Source of the DNA: Armatimonadota bacterium
Lineage (GTDB): Bacteria; Sysuimicrobiota; Sysuimicrobiia; Sysuimicrobiales; Kaftiobacteriaceae
Direction: 5' to 3'
DNA: 40,646 nt
NCBI GenBank assembly: GCA_031081675.1
Contig: JAVHLZ010000021.1
Location: 1 to 40,646, forward strand
Shown piece after piece: positions 1 to 10,900 of this stretch. Position 1 is the stretch's first letter. The number at the start of each line of letters is the position of its first letter. Made by a program: the position numbers and the translations under genes. Under the pieces are notes generated by a model. That model was not told the DNA's origin and ran no database searches. It saw only the letters and a program-made list of their open reading frames with translations.

Positions 1-98
1 ACGCTCCGGCCATTCCCCCGCAGGCAGGCCAGCCCCCCGCCGTGCGCCGAAACTCTTCCCGGGGCCGGTCTTTCGTCGGGCCGGACCGGAGGTCCGCC

Positions 99-1817
99 GT
101 GACCGCGGCGCCTGCCGACTCCGCCGGGCAGTTTGCCCTGATCCTGCACACCCACCTGCCCTTCGTCCTGGGGCACGGGCGGTGGCCCCACGGCAGCGAC
201 TGGCTGCACGAGGTGGTGGCGGGAAGCTATCTCCCCCTGCTGCAGGCGCTGGCGGAGGCGGATGCCGCCGGGGTCCGCGTGCGAATCACGGCGGACGTCT
301 CGCCCGTGCTGGCCGAGCAGATGGCGTCCGCGGCATTCCGGCGCGAGTTCGAGGAGTTCATCCGCACCCGGCTGCACTGGGCTCAGGACAACGTCCGCCA
401 TTTCGACGCCTCAGGCGACGCCCGGCTCGCCGCCCTGGCCCGGCGCTGGGAACAGTGGTACCGGGAGCGGCTGCGGCAGTTCGAGGACGCCGGCGGCGAC
501 GTGGTGGGGCTGTTCCGGCGCCTCGCCGACCGGGAGGTGGCCGAGCTGATGACCTGCGCGGCCACCCACGGCTACCTGCCCCTGCTGGGACGGGACGAGT
601 CGGTGGCCCTGCAGCTGGGCGTGGCCGTCTCGACCCACGCGCGCCACTTCCGCAGGCATCCGGAGGGCGTCTGGCTGCCCGAATGCGCCTACCGGCCCCG
701 CTACGAGTGGACGCCGCCGGTGGGGCCGCAGCGGGGCCGGGTGCGCATGCAGCGGCGCGGGCTGGAGGAGTTCCTGGCCGAGTTCGGCCTGCACCACTTC
801 GTCACCGACATCCACCTGATCCGGGGCGGCAGCTCCCTGTCCCCCTACCGGGACTACTATCCGGCCCTGCAGGCGCTTCCCGCCGCCGTCCCTTCCCTGT
901 CCCGCCCGGACCGGTCGCCGTACCGGGCGTACCGGGTGGCGTCCCGCGGGGGGCGCGGGGAGGCGGCCGCCCTGGTCCGGGATCCGGACACCTCTCTGCA
1001 GGTGTGGAGCCGCGACCGCGGCTATCCGGGGGACGGGTGGTACCTGGAGTTCCACAAAAAGCACCCCGGGGGCCTGCGGTACTGGCGGGTCACGGGGGCC
1101 GGCGTCGGACTGGAGTCCAAGGAGGTCTACGAGCCCGACCGGGCCGCCCAGCGGGTCGCCGAGCACGCCGACCACTTCGTGGGTCTGCTGAGGACGGTCC
1201 TGGATGCGGCGCGGCAGATCGAGGGTGACGCGGCGGTGGTGGCCAGTCCGTTTGACACCGAGCTGTTTGGACACTGGTGGTTCGAAGGCCCCGCCTGGGT
1301 GGAGGCGGTCTTCCGGCGCCTGGGCCCCTCCGGCGTGGTGCCGGTGCGGGCCGACGAGTACCTGCGCGCGCATCCGCCAGAGCAGGTCGTCTCCCTGCTG
1401 GAAGGATCGTGGGGGGAGGGAGGAGATCACCGGGTGTGGCTCAACCAGAACACCGCGTGGGTGTGGGAACGGGTGTATGCCGCCGAGGAGACGTTCTGGA
1501 CCCTGGCCCGCCGGGTGCCCCCCGGCGCGTCCACCGCCCGGCGGGTCCTGGCCCAGCTGGCGCGGGAGCTGCTGCTGCTGCAGGCCTCCGACTGGCCGTT
1601 TTTGATCACGACCTGGGCGGCGCGGGACTACGCCGAGGCCCGGGTCGCCGACCACGCCGCCGCCTTCTCCCGCCTGAGCGGTACCCTGCAGACCCTGCTG
1701 GGCGGGGCGGAGCTGTCGAGGCGCGATGAGGAGTTCCTGACGGCCCGGGAAACTCTCAACGCCCTGTTCCCGGACGTCCTAGAGCAGGTGGACCGGGCGT
1801 GCGCCACGGCGGCGTAG
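99..1817 (+). CDS. GH57 1,4-alpha-glucan branching enzyme (DUF1957-type)
   Basis: Predicted cytosolic glycogen branching enzyme that cuts alpha-1,4 chains and rejoins them in alpha-1,6 linkage. Residues 16-21 hold the GH57 motif LHTHLP. GVWLPECAYRP holds the expected nucleophile Glu195, and SPFDTELFGHWWFEG holds the acid/base Asp386; both roles are assigned from characterised GH57 branching enzymes. The C-terminal helical region (WLNQNTAWVWERVYAAEE and after) is typical of this subfamily, and 572 aa is near its usual length. I chose GTG 99 because GGAGG at 88-92 lies 6 nt upstream. An in-frame GTG at 42 would add 19 residues that resemble no conserved N-terminus. It is the first gene of a run with glgC 16 nt downstream, which supports a role in glycogen synthesis. 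No GH13 GlgB is seen in the window, so this may be the only branching enzyme of the locus. Confidence 0.92.
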   Translation: MTAAPADSAGQFALILHTHLPFVLGHGRWPHGSDWLHEVVAGSYLPLLQALAEADAAGVRVRITADVSPVLAEQMASAAFRREFEEFIRTRLHWAQDNVRHFDASGDARLAALARRWEQWYRERLRQFEDAGGDVVGLFRRLADREVAELMTCAATHGYLPLLGRDESVALQLGVAVSTHARHFRRHPEGVWLPECAYRPRYEWTPPVGPQRGRVRMQRRGLEEFLAEFGLHHFVTDIHLIRGGSSLSPYRDYYPALQALPAAVPSLSRPDRSPYRAYRVASRGGRGEAAALVRDPDTSLQVWSRDRGYPGDGWYLEFHKKHPGGLRYWRVTGAGVGLESKEVYEPDRAAQRVAEHADHFVGLLRTVLDAARQIEGDAAVVASPFDTELFGHWWFEGPAWVEAVFRRLGPSGVVPVRADEYLRAHPPEQVVSLLEGSWGEGGDHRVWLNQNTAWVWERVYAAEETFWTLARRVPPGASTARRVLAQLARELLLLQASDWPFLITTWAARDYAEARVADHAAAFSRLSGTLQTLLGGAELSRRDEEFLTARETLNALFPDVLEQVDRACATAA

Positions 1818-1833
1818 CCGGAGGGTGGAGGGG

Positions 1834-3018
1834 ATGGCGCGACCCCGGATCCTGGCCTTCATCCTCGCCGGCGGGCGGGGGGAGAGGCTGTACCCGCTGA
1901 CCCGGGAGCGGGGCAAACCGGCGGTGCCCTTCGGCGGCAAATACCGGATCGTGGACTTCGTCCTCTCCAATTTCGTCAACTCGGGGATCTACAGCCTGTA
2001 CGTGCTGGTCCAGTACAAGGCCCAGTCCCTCATCGAGCACCTGCGGATCGCCTGGCGGCTGGGCGGGATGCCGGACCACTTCGTGATGGTCGTCCCGCCC
2101 CAGATGCGCTGGGGCGAGACCTGGTACCAGGGGACCGCCGACGCAGTTTACCAGAACCTCAACCTGCTGCTGGACTTCGCGCCCGACCTGGTGGCGGTGT
2201 TCGGCGCCGACCACATCTACCGGATGGACGTGGGCCAGATGGTGGCCTTCCACCGGGAGAGGGAAGCCGACCTCACGGTGGCGGCCCTGCCGGTGCCCGT
2301 GGAGCGCAGTCGGGAGTTCGGCATCATCACCGCCTCCGCCGACGGCCGCGTCACCGGCTTCGTGGAAAAGCCGGCCGCCCCCACCCCCCTGCCCGGGGAT
2401 CCCACCCGCGCCCTGGCCTCCATGGGCAACTACCTGTTCACCGCCAGCGTGCTGGTGGATGCGCTGGTGGAAGATGCCCGGCGCAGCACCGACCACGACT
2501 TCGGCCGCACCATCCTCCCGGAACTGGTCGCCCACGCCCGGGTCGTCGCCTACAACTTCCTGGAGAACACCATTCCGGGCATGCAACCCTATGAGGAAGC
2601 AGGGTACTGGCGCGACGTGGGCACCCTGGAGGCGTACTGGGAGGCGCACATGGACCTGCTGGGCCGGTCTCCCCGGCTGGATCTGGCCAATCCCCACTGG
2701 CCGATCCACACCGCCCCCTTTTTGGGCCCCTCGGCCCGCATCCTGGAGGGGACTGTCGAGGACAGCCTCCTGGGGGAGGGGTGCTGCGTGGACGGGGCGA
2801 CCGTGCGCCGCTCGGTCCTGGGGCGGGGAGTGCGCGTCCTGCCCGGCGCGGTGGTGGAGGAGTCGGTGGTCATGGACCACACCGTGGTGGGGGCGGGAGC
2901 GCGGCTGCGGCGGGTCGTCGCCGACCGGTTCAACGAGATCCCGCCCGGGGCCGTTCTCGCCCGGGAGGACGGCGGCCTGAGTGTCCTGCCCCGGGGCCGC
3001 ACCCGGGCGCCGGTATGA
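1834..3018 (+). CDS. glgC: Glucose-1-phosphate adenylyltransferase (ADP-glucose pyrophosphorylase)
   Basis: Makes ADP-glucose from glucose-1-phosphate and ATP, the committed step of bacterial glycogen synthesis. The N-terminal nucleotidyltransferase domain has FILAGGRGERLYPLTRERGKP, WYQGTADAVYQN and FGADHIYRMD. EFGIITASADGRVTGFVEKP is the sugar-phosphate region. From about residue 295 the sequence turns into left-handed beta-helix repeats (hydrophobic-x-G spacing up to NEIPPGAVLA), as in the allosteric domain of the family. ATG 1834 is preferred over GTG 1825, because GGAGG at 1820-1824 is well spaced for 1834 and would be too close to 1825. The 394 aa length is normal. The stop overlaps the next start as ATGA at 3015-3018, indicating translational coupling to the GH57-DUF3536 gene. 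Confidence 0.95.
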   Translation: MARPRILAFILAGGRGERLYPLTRERGKPAVPFGGKYRIVDFVLSNFVNSGIYSLYVLVQYKAQSLIEHLRIAWRLGGMPDHFVMVVPPQMRWGETWYQGTADAVYQNLNLLLDFAPDLVAVFGADHIYRMDVGQMVAFHREREADLTVAALPVPVERSREFGIITASADGRVTGFVEKPAAPTPLPGDPTRALASMGNYLFTASVLVDALVEDARRSTDHDFGRTILPELVAHARVVAYNFLENTIPGMQPYEEAGYWRDVGTLEAYWEAHMDLLGRSPRLDLANPHWPIHTAPFLGPSARILEGTVEDSLLGEGCCVDGATVRRSVLGRGVRVLPGAVVEESVVMDHTVVGAGARLRRVVADRFNEIPPGAVLAREDGGLSVLPRGRTRAPV

Positions 3019-5402
3019 CCGTCCCCTGGCTCGTCGTGCACGGCCACTTCTACCAGCCCCCCCGGGAGAACCCGTGGCTGGAGGAGGTCCCGGTGCAGGA
3101 TGCGGCCGCGCCGTACCACGACTGGAACGAGCGGGTGACCGCCGAGTGCTATGCCCGCAACGCCGCCGCCCGGATCCTGGACGGCCGCAACCGCATCGTC
3201 CGCATCGTCAACACCTACGCCCGCATCAGCTTCAACGTCGGCCCCACCCTCCTGCTGTGGCTGGCGCGGCACGCTCCGGAGGTCTACGGGGCCATCCTGG
3301 AGGCCGACAGGATCAGCCGGCAGCAGCACTTTGGCCACGGCAACGCGCTGGCCCAGCCCTACGTCCACCTCATCCTCCCCCTGGCGTCGGACCGGGACAG
3401 GCGCACCGCAATCCGTTGGGGCCTGGCGGACTTCGAGCGCCGGTTCCGGCGCCGGCCCGAGGGCCTGTGGCTGCCGGAGACGGCCGTGGACCTCCCCACC
3501 CTGGAGGCGCTGGCCGAGCACCGCATCGCCTTTACCCTCCTGGCCCCTCACCAGGCCTGGAGAGTCCGCTCCGGCCCCGACAGCCCGTGGCGGTATCTGG
3601 AGGACGGAGAGGTGGACTGGACGGTGCCCTACCGGTGCCGGCTTCCGGGGGGCCGGTCCCTCGTGATCTTCTTCTACGACCCGGGCACCTCCCGGGCGGT
3701 GGCGTTTGAGGGACTGCTCCACGACGGCGAGGCCCTCCTGCGGCGCTTGGCCGCGCCCCTGCATCCCGCCGACGGACGGCGCCTGCGGGTGGTGGCCACC
3801 GACGGCGAGACCTACGGCCACCACCACCCCTTCGGGGAGATGGCCCTGGCCTACGCGCTGGAGCGTCTGGCCGCCGGCGGCGAGGCGCGGCTGACCAATC
3901 TGGCCGCCTACCTGGCCGCGCACCCGCCCGCCCAGGAGGTGGAGATCCGGGAGGGGACGTCGTGGAGCTGTCCCCACGGCCTGGAGCGGTGGAGGTCAGA
4001 CTGCGGGTGCCGGGCCCGCCCGGACACTCACCAGCGGTGGCGCGGTCCGCTGCGGGAGGCGGTGGCCTGGCTGGCACAGCGGCTGGAGCGCCTGTACGAG
4101 GAGCACGGGGGCCGCGTCCTGCGCGATCCCTGGGAGGCCCGGGATGACGCCGTCACCCTGGTGGACCCCGAACCCGGCGCCGCGGACGCCTTCTTCGCCC
4201 GCCACGGGCTCCGCCCGGACGATGCCTTATCCCGCCGCCAGGCACGCCGCCTGCTGGAGATGCAGCGACAGAGCCTGCTGATGCAGAGCAGCGACGGGTG
4301 GTTCTTCGACGACATCGCCGGGCCGGAAGCCGTGCAGATCCTCGCCCACGCCGCCAGAGCCATCGACCTGGCACAAGCGTGGGACCCGACGCTGGAGGAG
4401 GAGTTCGCGCGCCGGCTGGCGGCGGCTCCGTCCAACGCCGCCGACTGTCCGCACGGAGAGGCGGTGTACCGGGCGCTGGTGCGCCCCCAGGCGGTGTCCA
4501 GCGCGCGGGCCGCAGCGGTGTACGCCACCGTCTCGCTGGTGGAGGACACGCCGCGGGTGAACACCCCCGCCCTGACCGTCGCCCCGATCAGCACCTCCCG
4601 CAGCACCTCCGGGGGGCGTACGCTGGTGGCGGGGCGGGTGCGGGTGGAGTGGACCCTGACCGAGGACCGTGACGACGCCACCTACGCTCTGGTGCACCTG
4701 GGGGGTCACGAGGTGCACTGCGCCGTGCGCACCGACTTGGCCGCGGAGACCTCCGACGCCATCGTGGCGGACCTTCACCGGACGTTCGAGGCCGGCGCGC
4801 TCACCGACGTGCTGCGGACGGCGGACGCGGCCCTGGGGCCGGCGGCCTTCACCCTGCAGGACCTGCCGCTGGACCACCGGCGGCGGGTCCTGGCCGCCCT
4901 CACCGTCCGCGCCCTGCAGGCGCTGGAGGAGACCTACCGTCGGGTCTACCAGGAGACCCGGGGCCTGATGGCGTATCTGCGAGATGCGCAGGCGCCTCTC
5001 CCTCCACCCATGGTCATGGCCGCCGTCGTGGTGCTCACCCGGGACCTGGAGGATGCCCTGGCCGTCCCTCCCACCCAGCCCCTGCCGGAGCGGGCGGCGG
5101 CCCTGGTGGCCGAGCTGCGGTCGTGGGGACGGGACGTCCGCGCGGATCGCTTCGAGCCCGTGCTGCGCCGGCGCCTGGAGGCCGTCCTGGCCGGACCGCT
5201 GCCTCCGCGGCAGAGGCTGGAGCGCGCCCGGGAGGTCCTGGACCTGGCCGACCTGGCGGGTCTGACCCTGAACCTGTGGGAATCTCAGAACCGCCTGGTG
5301 CGGCTCGCGCGGGCCGTCCCCGCCGACTGCGCCCCTCTGCTGAGGGAGCTCGCCGAGCGCATGCACATCAACCCGGACGCCCTCACCGAGCTGACCTCAT
5401 GA
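3015..5402 (+). CDS. GH57-family glycoside hydrolase with DUF3536 C-terminal region
   Basis: A 795-aa protein with an N-terminal GH57 barrel (about 1-300) and a long DUF3536 region. Visible GH57 signatures are HGHFYQPPRENPW at 9-21, GLWLPETAVD with candidate nucleophile Glu155, and ATDGETYGHHHPFGE with candidate acid/base Asp263. A Cys-rich segment, SCPHGLERWRSDCGCR, follows at about 321-336 and is typical of DUF3536 members. The substrate of the family is not settled; an alpha-glucan amylase- or glucanotransferase-like role is inferred from GH57 membership and from its place between glgC and treT. The start ATG overlaps the glgC stop by 4 nt, so I take the shorter start rather than upstream in-frame codons inside glgC. 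No signal peptide is seen, so it is probably cytosolic. Confidence 0.88.
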   Translation: MTVPWLVVHGHFYQPPRENPWLEEVPVQDAAAPYHDWNERVTAECYARNAAARILDGRNRIVRIVNTYARISFNVGPTLLLWLARHAPEVYGAILEADRISRQQHFGHGNALAQPYVHLILPLASDRDRRTAIRWGLADFERRFRRRPEGLWLPETAVDLPTLEALAEHRIAFTLLAPHQAWRVRSGPDSPWRYLEDGEVDWTVPYRCRLPGGRSLVIFFYDPGTSRAVAFEGLLHDGEALLRRLAAPLHPADGRRLRVVATDGETYGHHHPFGEMALAYALERLAAGGEARLTNLAAYLAAHPPAQEVEIREGTSWSCPHGLERWRSDCGCRARPDTHQRWRGPLREAVAWLAQRLERLYEEHGGRVLRDPWEARDDAVTLVDPEPGAADAFFARHGLRPDDALSRRQARRLLEMQRQSLLMQSSDGWFFDDIAGPEAVQILAHAARAIDLAQAWDPTLEEEFARRLAAAPSNAADCPHGEAVYRALVRPQAVSSARAAAVYATVSLVEDTPRVNTPALTVAPISTSRSTSGGRTLVAGRVRVEWTLTEDRDDATYALVHLGGHEVHCAVRTDLAAETSDAIVADLHRTFEAGALTDVLRTADAALGPAAFTLQDLPLDHRRRVLAALTVRALQALEETYRRVYQETRGLMAYLRDAQAPLPPPMVMAAVVVLTRDLEDALAVPPTQPLPERAAALVAELRSWGRDVRADRFEPVLRRRLEAVLAGPLPPRQRLERAREVLDLADLAGLTLNLWESQNRLVRLARAVPADCAPLLRELAERMHINPDALTELTS

Positions 5403-5455
5403 CGCCCCGCGCCCTGCGCCGCCCCTCTCCCTCCCGGCGTCACCCCGGGACCTGA
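5399..5455 (+). CDS. Possible 18-codon bridging mini-ORF
   Basis: An 18-codon frame rich in Pro and Arg (begins MTPRALRR). Its ATG overlaps the upstream GH57-DUF3536 stop as ATGA, and its own stop overlaps the downstream DUF5752 ATG as TGATG. It fills the only notable gap of this operon. There is no good Shine-Dalgarno sequence for either start, so ribosome re-initiation across the mini-ORF is a plausible way to couple the two genes. It could equally be chance, since the peptide resembles nothing I know. Confidence 0.25.
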   Translation: MTPRALRRPSPSRRHPGT

Positions 5456-6105
5456 TGGCGCGCCCGTTGGAGTTCGTCGAGTGCCTGGAGCTGCGGGAAA
5501 TGCTGGGCCGCGCCGCGTGGGACGAGCGCGAGCTGCTGGCGGGCATCGAGGAGGTGCCGGCCGACTCCATCGTCTACCACACCCACAGCTACTTCCTGCG
5601 CAGCCGCTACCTGGCCGCCCCCTACCCCAACGACTTCGCCACCTGGGCGGCCATCCAGGTGCGCGACCGGGTCCTGGGCGAGCGGCTGGCGGTGGTGGAC
5701 CCCTTCGACTACGCCGATGTGGAGCAGCTGCGAGCGGAGCTGGTGACCATCGTGGACGCCCACCTGGCGGGGCTGCAGGCGGTGCCCCGGGCGGACTACG
5801 GTGAGCCCTTCTACTTCATGCGGTCGACCCTCGTGGAGATCCCGACCGGCATGCGGGCGCAGACCCTGCGGGAGTTCCGGGATCTGGTGGCCCGGGTGGA
5901 CGCCAGCGCCATCTACTACCACTTCTACGAGACGGTGCGGCGGCGGCCCGACGCCGATCCCCTGGCGTGGCTGGAGGGGGAGCTGGGCCTGGCGGAGGTG
6001 GCCGCGCGGCTGCGGCGGCTCAACCGGTACATGAGCAGCCTGGACGGCGTGCGCGCCCAGGTCCTGGCCATCTGTGACGCGGCCCTGGAGGCGGCCGGTG
6101 GCTGA
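5455..6105 (+). CDS. DUF5752 family protein, coupled to treT
   Basis: A 216-aa soluble protein that I assign to the DUF5752 family from its layout: an N-terminal FVECLELREMLG segment, the polar motif YHTHSYFLRSRYL, then PYPNDFATWAA and later IYYHFYETVRRR. There is no recognised catalytic fold, signal peptide or membrane segment. The conserved His/Tyr-rich patches (VYHTHSYF and YYHFYE) look like a binding or helical-bundle metal site, but that is speculation. The treT start lies inside its 3' end (8-nt overlap). It therefore probably acts with TreT or the neighbouring GH57 enzyme in trehalose or alpha-glucan metabolism. The start ATG has only a weak upstream GGGA. Confidence 0.75.
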   Translation: MARPLEFVECLELREMLGRAAWDERELLAGIEEVPADSIVYHTHSYFLRSRYLAAPYPNDFATWAAIQVRDRVLGERLAVVDPFDYADVEQLRAELVTIVDAHLAGLQAVPRADYGEPFYFMRSTLVEIPTGMRAQTLREFRDLVARVDASAIYYHFYETVRRRPDADPLAWLEGELGLAEVAARLRRLNRYMSSLDGVRAQVLAICDAALEAAGG

Positions 6106-7286
6106 CCCCGTGCGCCTGGACGACTACCGGGACGTGGTGCCGCCCGGCACCCTGGATATGCTGCGCCGCCTGGCCGACCGGGTCCGGGGGCGCTCGCTGG
6201 TGCACGTCAACTCCACCCGGGTCGGCGGCGGGGTGGCGGAGATGCTGCACCGCCACGTGCCGTTGCTGGAAGAGCTGGGCGTGCCGGCCCGGTGGGAGGT
6301 CATCACCGGATCGGAGGAGTTCTTCCGCGTCACCAAGGCCCTGCACAACGCCCTGCAGGGCCAGGAGCAGGTGTTCACCGACGCCATGCTGCAGACTTAC
6401 CTGGAGACCAACCGGGACAACGCGGCGCGGCTGGACCTGGACGCCGACCTGGTCCTCATCCACGACCCGCAGCCCGCGGCCCTGGTGGCCTATGCGCCCC
6501 GCCGGGGACGGTGGGTGTGGCGCTGCCACATCGACGTCTCGCGCCCCCAGCGCCGGGCCTGGGCGTTCCTGCGCCTGTTCGTCACCCGGTACGACGGCGC
6601 CATCTTCTCGCTACCGCGGTTCGCCCAGCGCCTGCCCATCCCCCAGTACCTCATCTACCCCAGCATCGACCCGCTGTCGGAAAAGAACCGGGACCTCAGC
6701 CCCGCGGAGGTGGACGCGGTCCTGCACCGCCTGAACGTCCCTCAGGACAAGCCCCTCCTGTTGCAGGTGTCGCGGTTTGACCGTTTCAAGGACCCCATCG
6801 GGGTCATCAACGCCTACCGGCTGGTCAAGAAGTACGACGACTGCCGGCTGGTCCTCGCCGGCGGCCCGGCCGACGACGACCCGGAAGGAGCCCAGGTCCT
6901 GGCCGAGGTGATGCAGGCCAGTAGCGACGACCCCGACATCCACGTGCTGGTCCTGCCGCCCACCGCGCACCACGAGATCAACGCGTTGCAGCGGGCGGCC
7001 ACCATCATCATCCAGAAGTCCACCCGGGAGGGGTTCGGGCTGACGGTGGCCGAGGGGATGTGGAAGGGCAAGCCGGTGATCGGGGGGTTTGCCGGCGGCA
7101 TCACCGTGCAGATCATCTGGGGCGTCACCGGCTACACGGTGAATTCCGTGGAGGGATGCGCGTTCCGCATCCGCCACCTGCTCCACAACCCCGAGCTGGC
7201 CGCGCAGATGGGCCGCGCCGGCAGGGAGTACGTCCGGGAGCGGTTCCTGATCACCCGGGACCTGGCCGAGCACCTGGCCCTGATGG

Positions 7287-7303
<17 letters not shown>
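6098..7303 (+). CDS. treT: Trehalose glycosyltransferring synthase (TreT-type GT4)
   Basis: Predicted retaining glycosyltransferase joining NDP-glucose and glucose into trehalose in one reversible step. The N-terminal VNSTRVGGGVAEML is the TreT signature. HDPQPAALV, WRCHIDVSRPQ and LQVSRFDRFKDP follow, and KSTREGFGLTVAEGMWKGKP is the C-terminal GT-B nucleotide-sugar site with the E-x7-E pattern of GT4. The length of 401 aa fits the family. GTG 6098 is chosen because GGAGG at 6087-6091 is 6 nt upstream; it overlaps the DUF5752 gene by 8 nt. glgC in the same run suggests ADP-glucose as donor, but this cannot be read from the sequence. The 3' end overlaps the convergent otsA-otsB gene by 17 nt. 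Confidence 0.9.
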
Positions 7304-9547
<2,244 letters not shown>

Positions 9548-9551
<4 letters not shown>

Positions 9552-10360
9552 GCCTTCCCCTCCGCCACGCGCATGACCTCCGCCCCCACCAGCGTCAGCA
9601 GGGCCACCAGGTACGCCCACACCATGAACACCACCACGCCCGCCAGGGGGCCGTAGACCAGGGGGTAGGAGGCGAGCGTACTCACGTACCAGAAGAACGC
9701 CCGCCGGGTCAGCTCGAACAGAACCGCCGCCGTGGCCGTCCCGGCCAGCAGGCCCCGCCGCCTGGGACGGACAGGCGGCAGGAACCTGTAGACGACGAAG
9801 AACGCCCCGGCGGCCAGGACCCACGGCGCCAGGGTCGCCAGCTCCCGGACCGCAGGGGACCGACCGACCTCCGCTGCGGCCGGGCCCAGGCCGGGAAGGC
9901 TGCGGAGGGCCGCCACCGCCGCGGGCAGCAGCGCCGACAGCCCCAGGAACGTCCCCGCCAGGGCTACCAGGGCCATCTCCACCAGCTTGCGGCGCCAGAA
10001 CACCCGGTGCCGCCCCACCCGCAGGATCTTGCTGAGGGCGTGGCGCAGGGCTCCGGCGGCCGCCGTGGTGGCCCACAGCACGCCCACCACCGCCAGCGAC
10101 CCGGCCGCGCTCCGGGTCCGGACCACGGACGCGATGGCGCTCTGCACCGCCTCCAGCGCGGGGTGCGGCAGGTAGGGCTGCAGGGCCCGCAGCGCCGCGT
10201 CCTGCGCCCGGGACTGGTCCACCACCAGGCTCAGCAGGGCGATCACTCCCACCAGGAGCGGGAACACCGACAGGACCCCGGCGTAGGCGATGGACGCCGC
10301 GTACACCGTCAGGTCGTCCTCGGCCAGGGCCCGCACCAGCGCCCGCAGCCACCCCCTCAC
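9548..10360 (-). CDS. YihY/BrkB-family inner membrane protein
   Basis: A 270-aa polytopic protein with about six hydrophobic segments. It has the family N-terminus WLRALVRALAEDDLTVYAAS and the conserved stretch LTRRAFFWYVSTLASYPLVYGPLAGVVVFMVW near the C-terminus (quoted in two overlapping parts: LTRRAFFWYVSTLASY and YPLVYGPLAGVVVFMVW). Members were once called ribonuclease BN, an assignment now withdrawn, and the molecular role is unknown; transport or envelope roles are proposed. GTG 10360 overlaps the stop of the small upstream ORF as GTGA, and its own stop overlaps the otsA-otsB start. Co-translation with a trehalose enzyme hints at osmotic or envelope stress, but that is inference. Confidence 0.85.
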
Positions 10361-10653
10361 GGTCCGGCCACTCCGGGCAGCGGCCGGACGGGCCCGCCGT
10401 GCACGTAGATGGTGTGCGGGGGGCAGGCGGACTGGATCAGCAGCAGGTCGTCCACCTCACCCGGGGCCCGGCGCGCGCACACCCGCAGCCGGCGGCGGAC
10501 GGCCGCCTGGAGGAGACGGGCGGCTCCCGCGACCGCAGCGGCCACGGCCAGCGCGACAGCCCACTCGCCCACGGTGGTCCCGGACAGCGACGCGTCCCAC
10601 ACAGGCAGGGAGACCACCTCCTTCGCGGCCGGCAGGATCAGCGGGAAGGCCAC
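10357..10653 (-). CDS. Small membrane ORF resembling an MscS N-terminal helix
   Basis: A frame of up to about 98 aa with one membrane segment (VGEWAVALAVAAAVAGAARL). A basic, DDLLL-ended stretch follows (VRRRLRVCARRAPGEVDDLL), like the first paddle helix of MscS-type channels. It then stops after a Pro/Gly tail, with no channel or beta domain. Start codons are uncertain: GTG 10653, GTG 10698, or a CTG at 10608 preceded by a perfect AAGGAGG with 8-nt spacing. The stop overlaps the yihY start (GTGA), which argues that the frame is translated. It may be a truncated channel remnant or a real small protein. Confidence 0.45.
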   Translation of the reverse strand: MAFPLILPAAKEVVSLPVWDASLSGTTVGEWAVALAVAAAVAGAARLLQAAVRRRLRVCARRAPGEVDDLLLIQSACPPHTIYVHGGPVRPLPGVAGP

Positions 10654-10770
10654 GATCCGTTCCGGACGGCCCGGGTCGGTCGGCGCGGACGCGGGCACTC
10701 CCGCGACGCCGCACCGCAGGCACGCGGCAGGTCGCGCACGGTGACAACCGGGTGGCGATGGACTGTGTCC

Positions 10771-10800
10771 AGTGTAGCCCAATGGGTCTGGCGAGGGCAA
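10771..10800 (-). promoter_or_regulatory. Sigma70-type promoter for the small ORF-yihY-otsAB operon
   Basis: On the - strand, TTGCCC (10800-10795) and TACACT (10776-10771) are separated by 18 nt. Transcription would start near 10764 and read the small ORF, yihY and otsA-otsB. The -35 box is one arm of an inverted repeat shared with the divergent promoter. Confidence 0.5.
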
Positions 10801-10814
10801 CCGGGCTTGCCCTC
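10793..10814. repeat. Inverted repeat joining two divergent -35 boxes
   Basis: GAGGGCAA (10793-10800), a 6-nt centre CCGGGC, then TTGCCCTC (10807-10814): a perfect 8-bp inverted repeat. Each arm contains a TTGCCC-type -35 box pointing outward. Its position would let one bound dimeric regulator control both the rhomboid/zinc-finger/permease operon and the yihY-otsAB operon, or it may simply reflect two similar -35 elements. Confidence 0.5.
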
Positions 10815-10835
10815 CCGCGGCGGCGTTGGTAGGCT
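10807..10835 (+). promoter_or_regulatory. Extended -10 promoter for the rhomboid-like/permease operon
   Basis: TTGCCC (10807-10812), 17-nt spacer, then TAGGCT (10830-10835) preceded by TGG, an extended -10 context. The predicted start is near 10842, leaving a leader of about 60 nt before ATG 10901. The -10 hexamer itself matches consensus poorly, so support is moderate. Confidence 0.4.
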
Positions 10836-10900
10836 GAAACCGTGTCGTCGGGAGCCCGGGGCAGATCGGCGACCCGCGCTTCGGCTCCCGCCCGCATCGA

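Noticed and set aside
42-98. GTG 42 as the start of the branching enzyme
   Set aside because: GTG 99 has a well-spaced GGAGG and gives a normal GH57 N-terminus; the extra 19 residues look non-conserved.
1-98. Promoter or end of an upstream gene
   Set aside because: Too little sequence is available, with no clear -10/-35 pair and no recognisable coding end.
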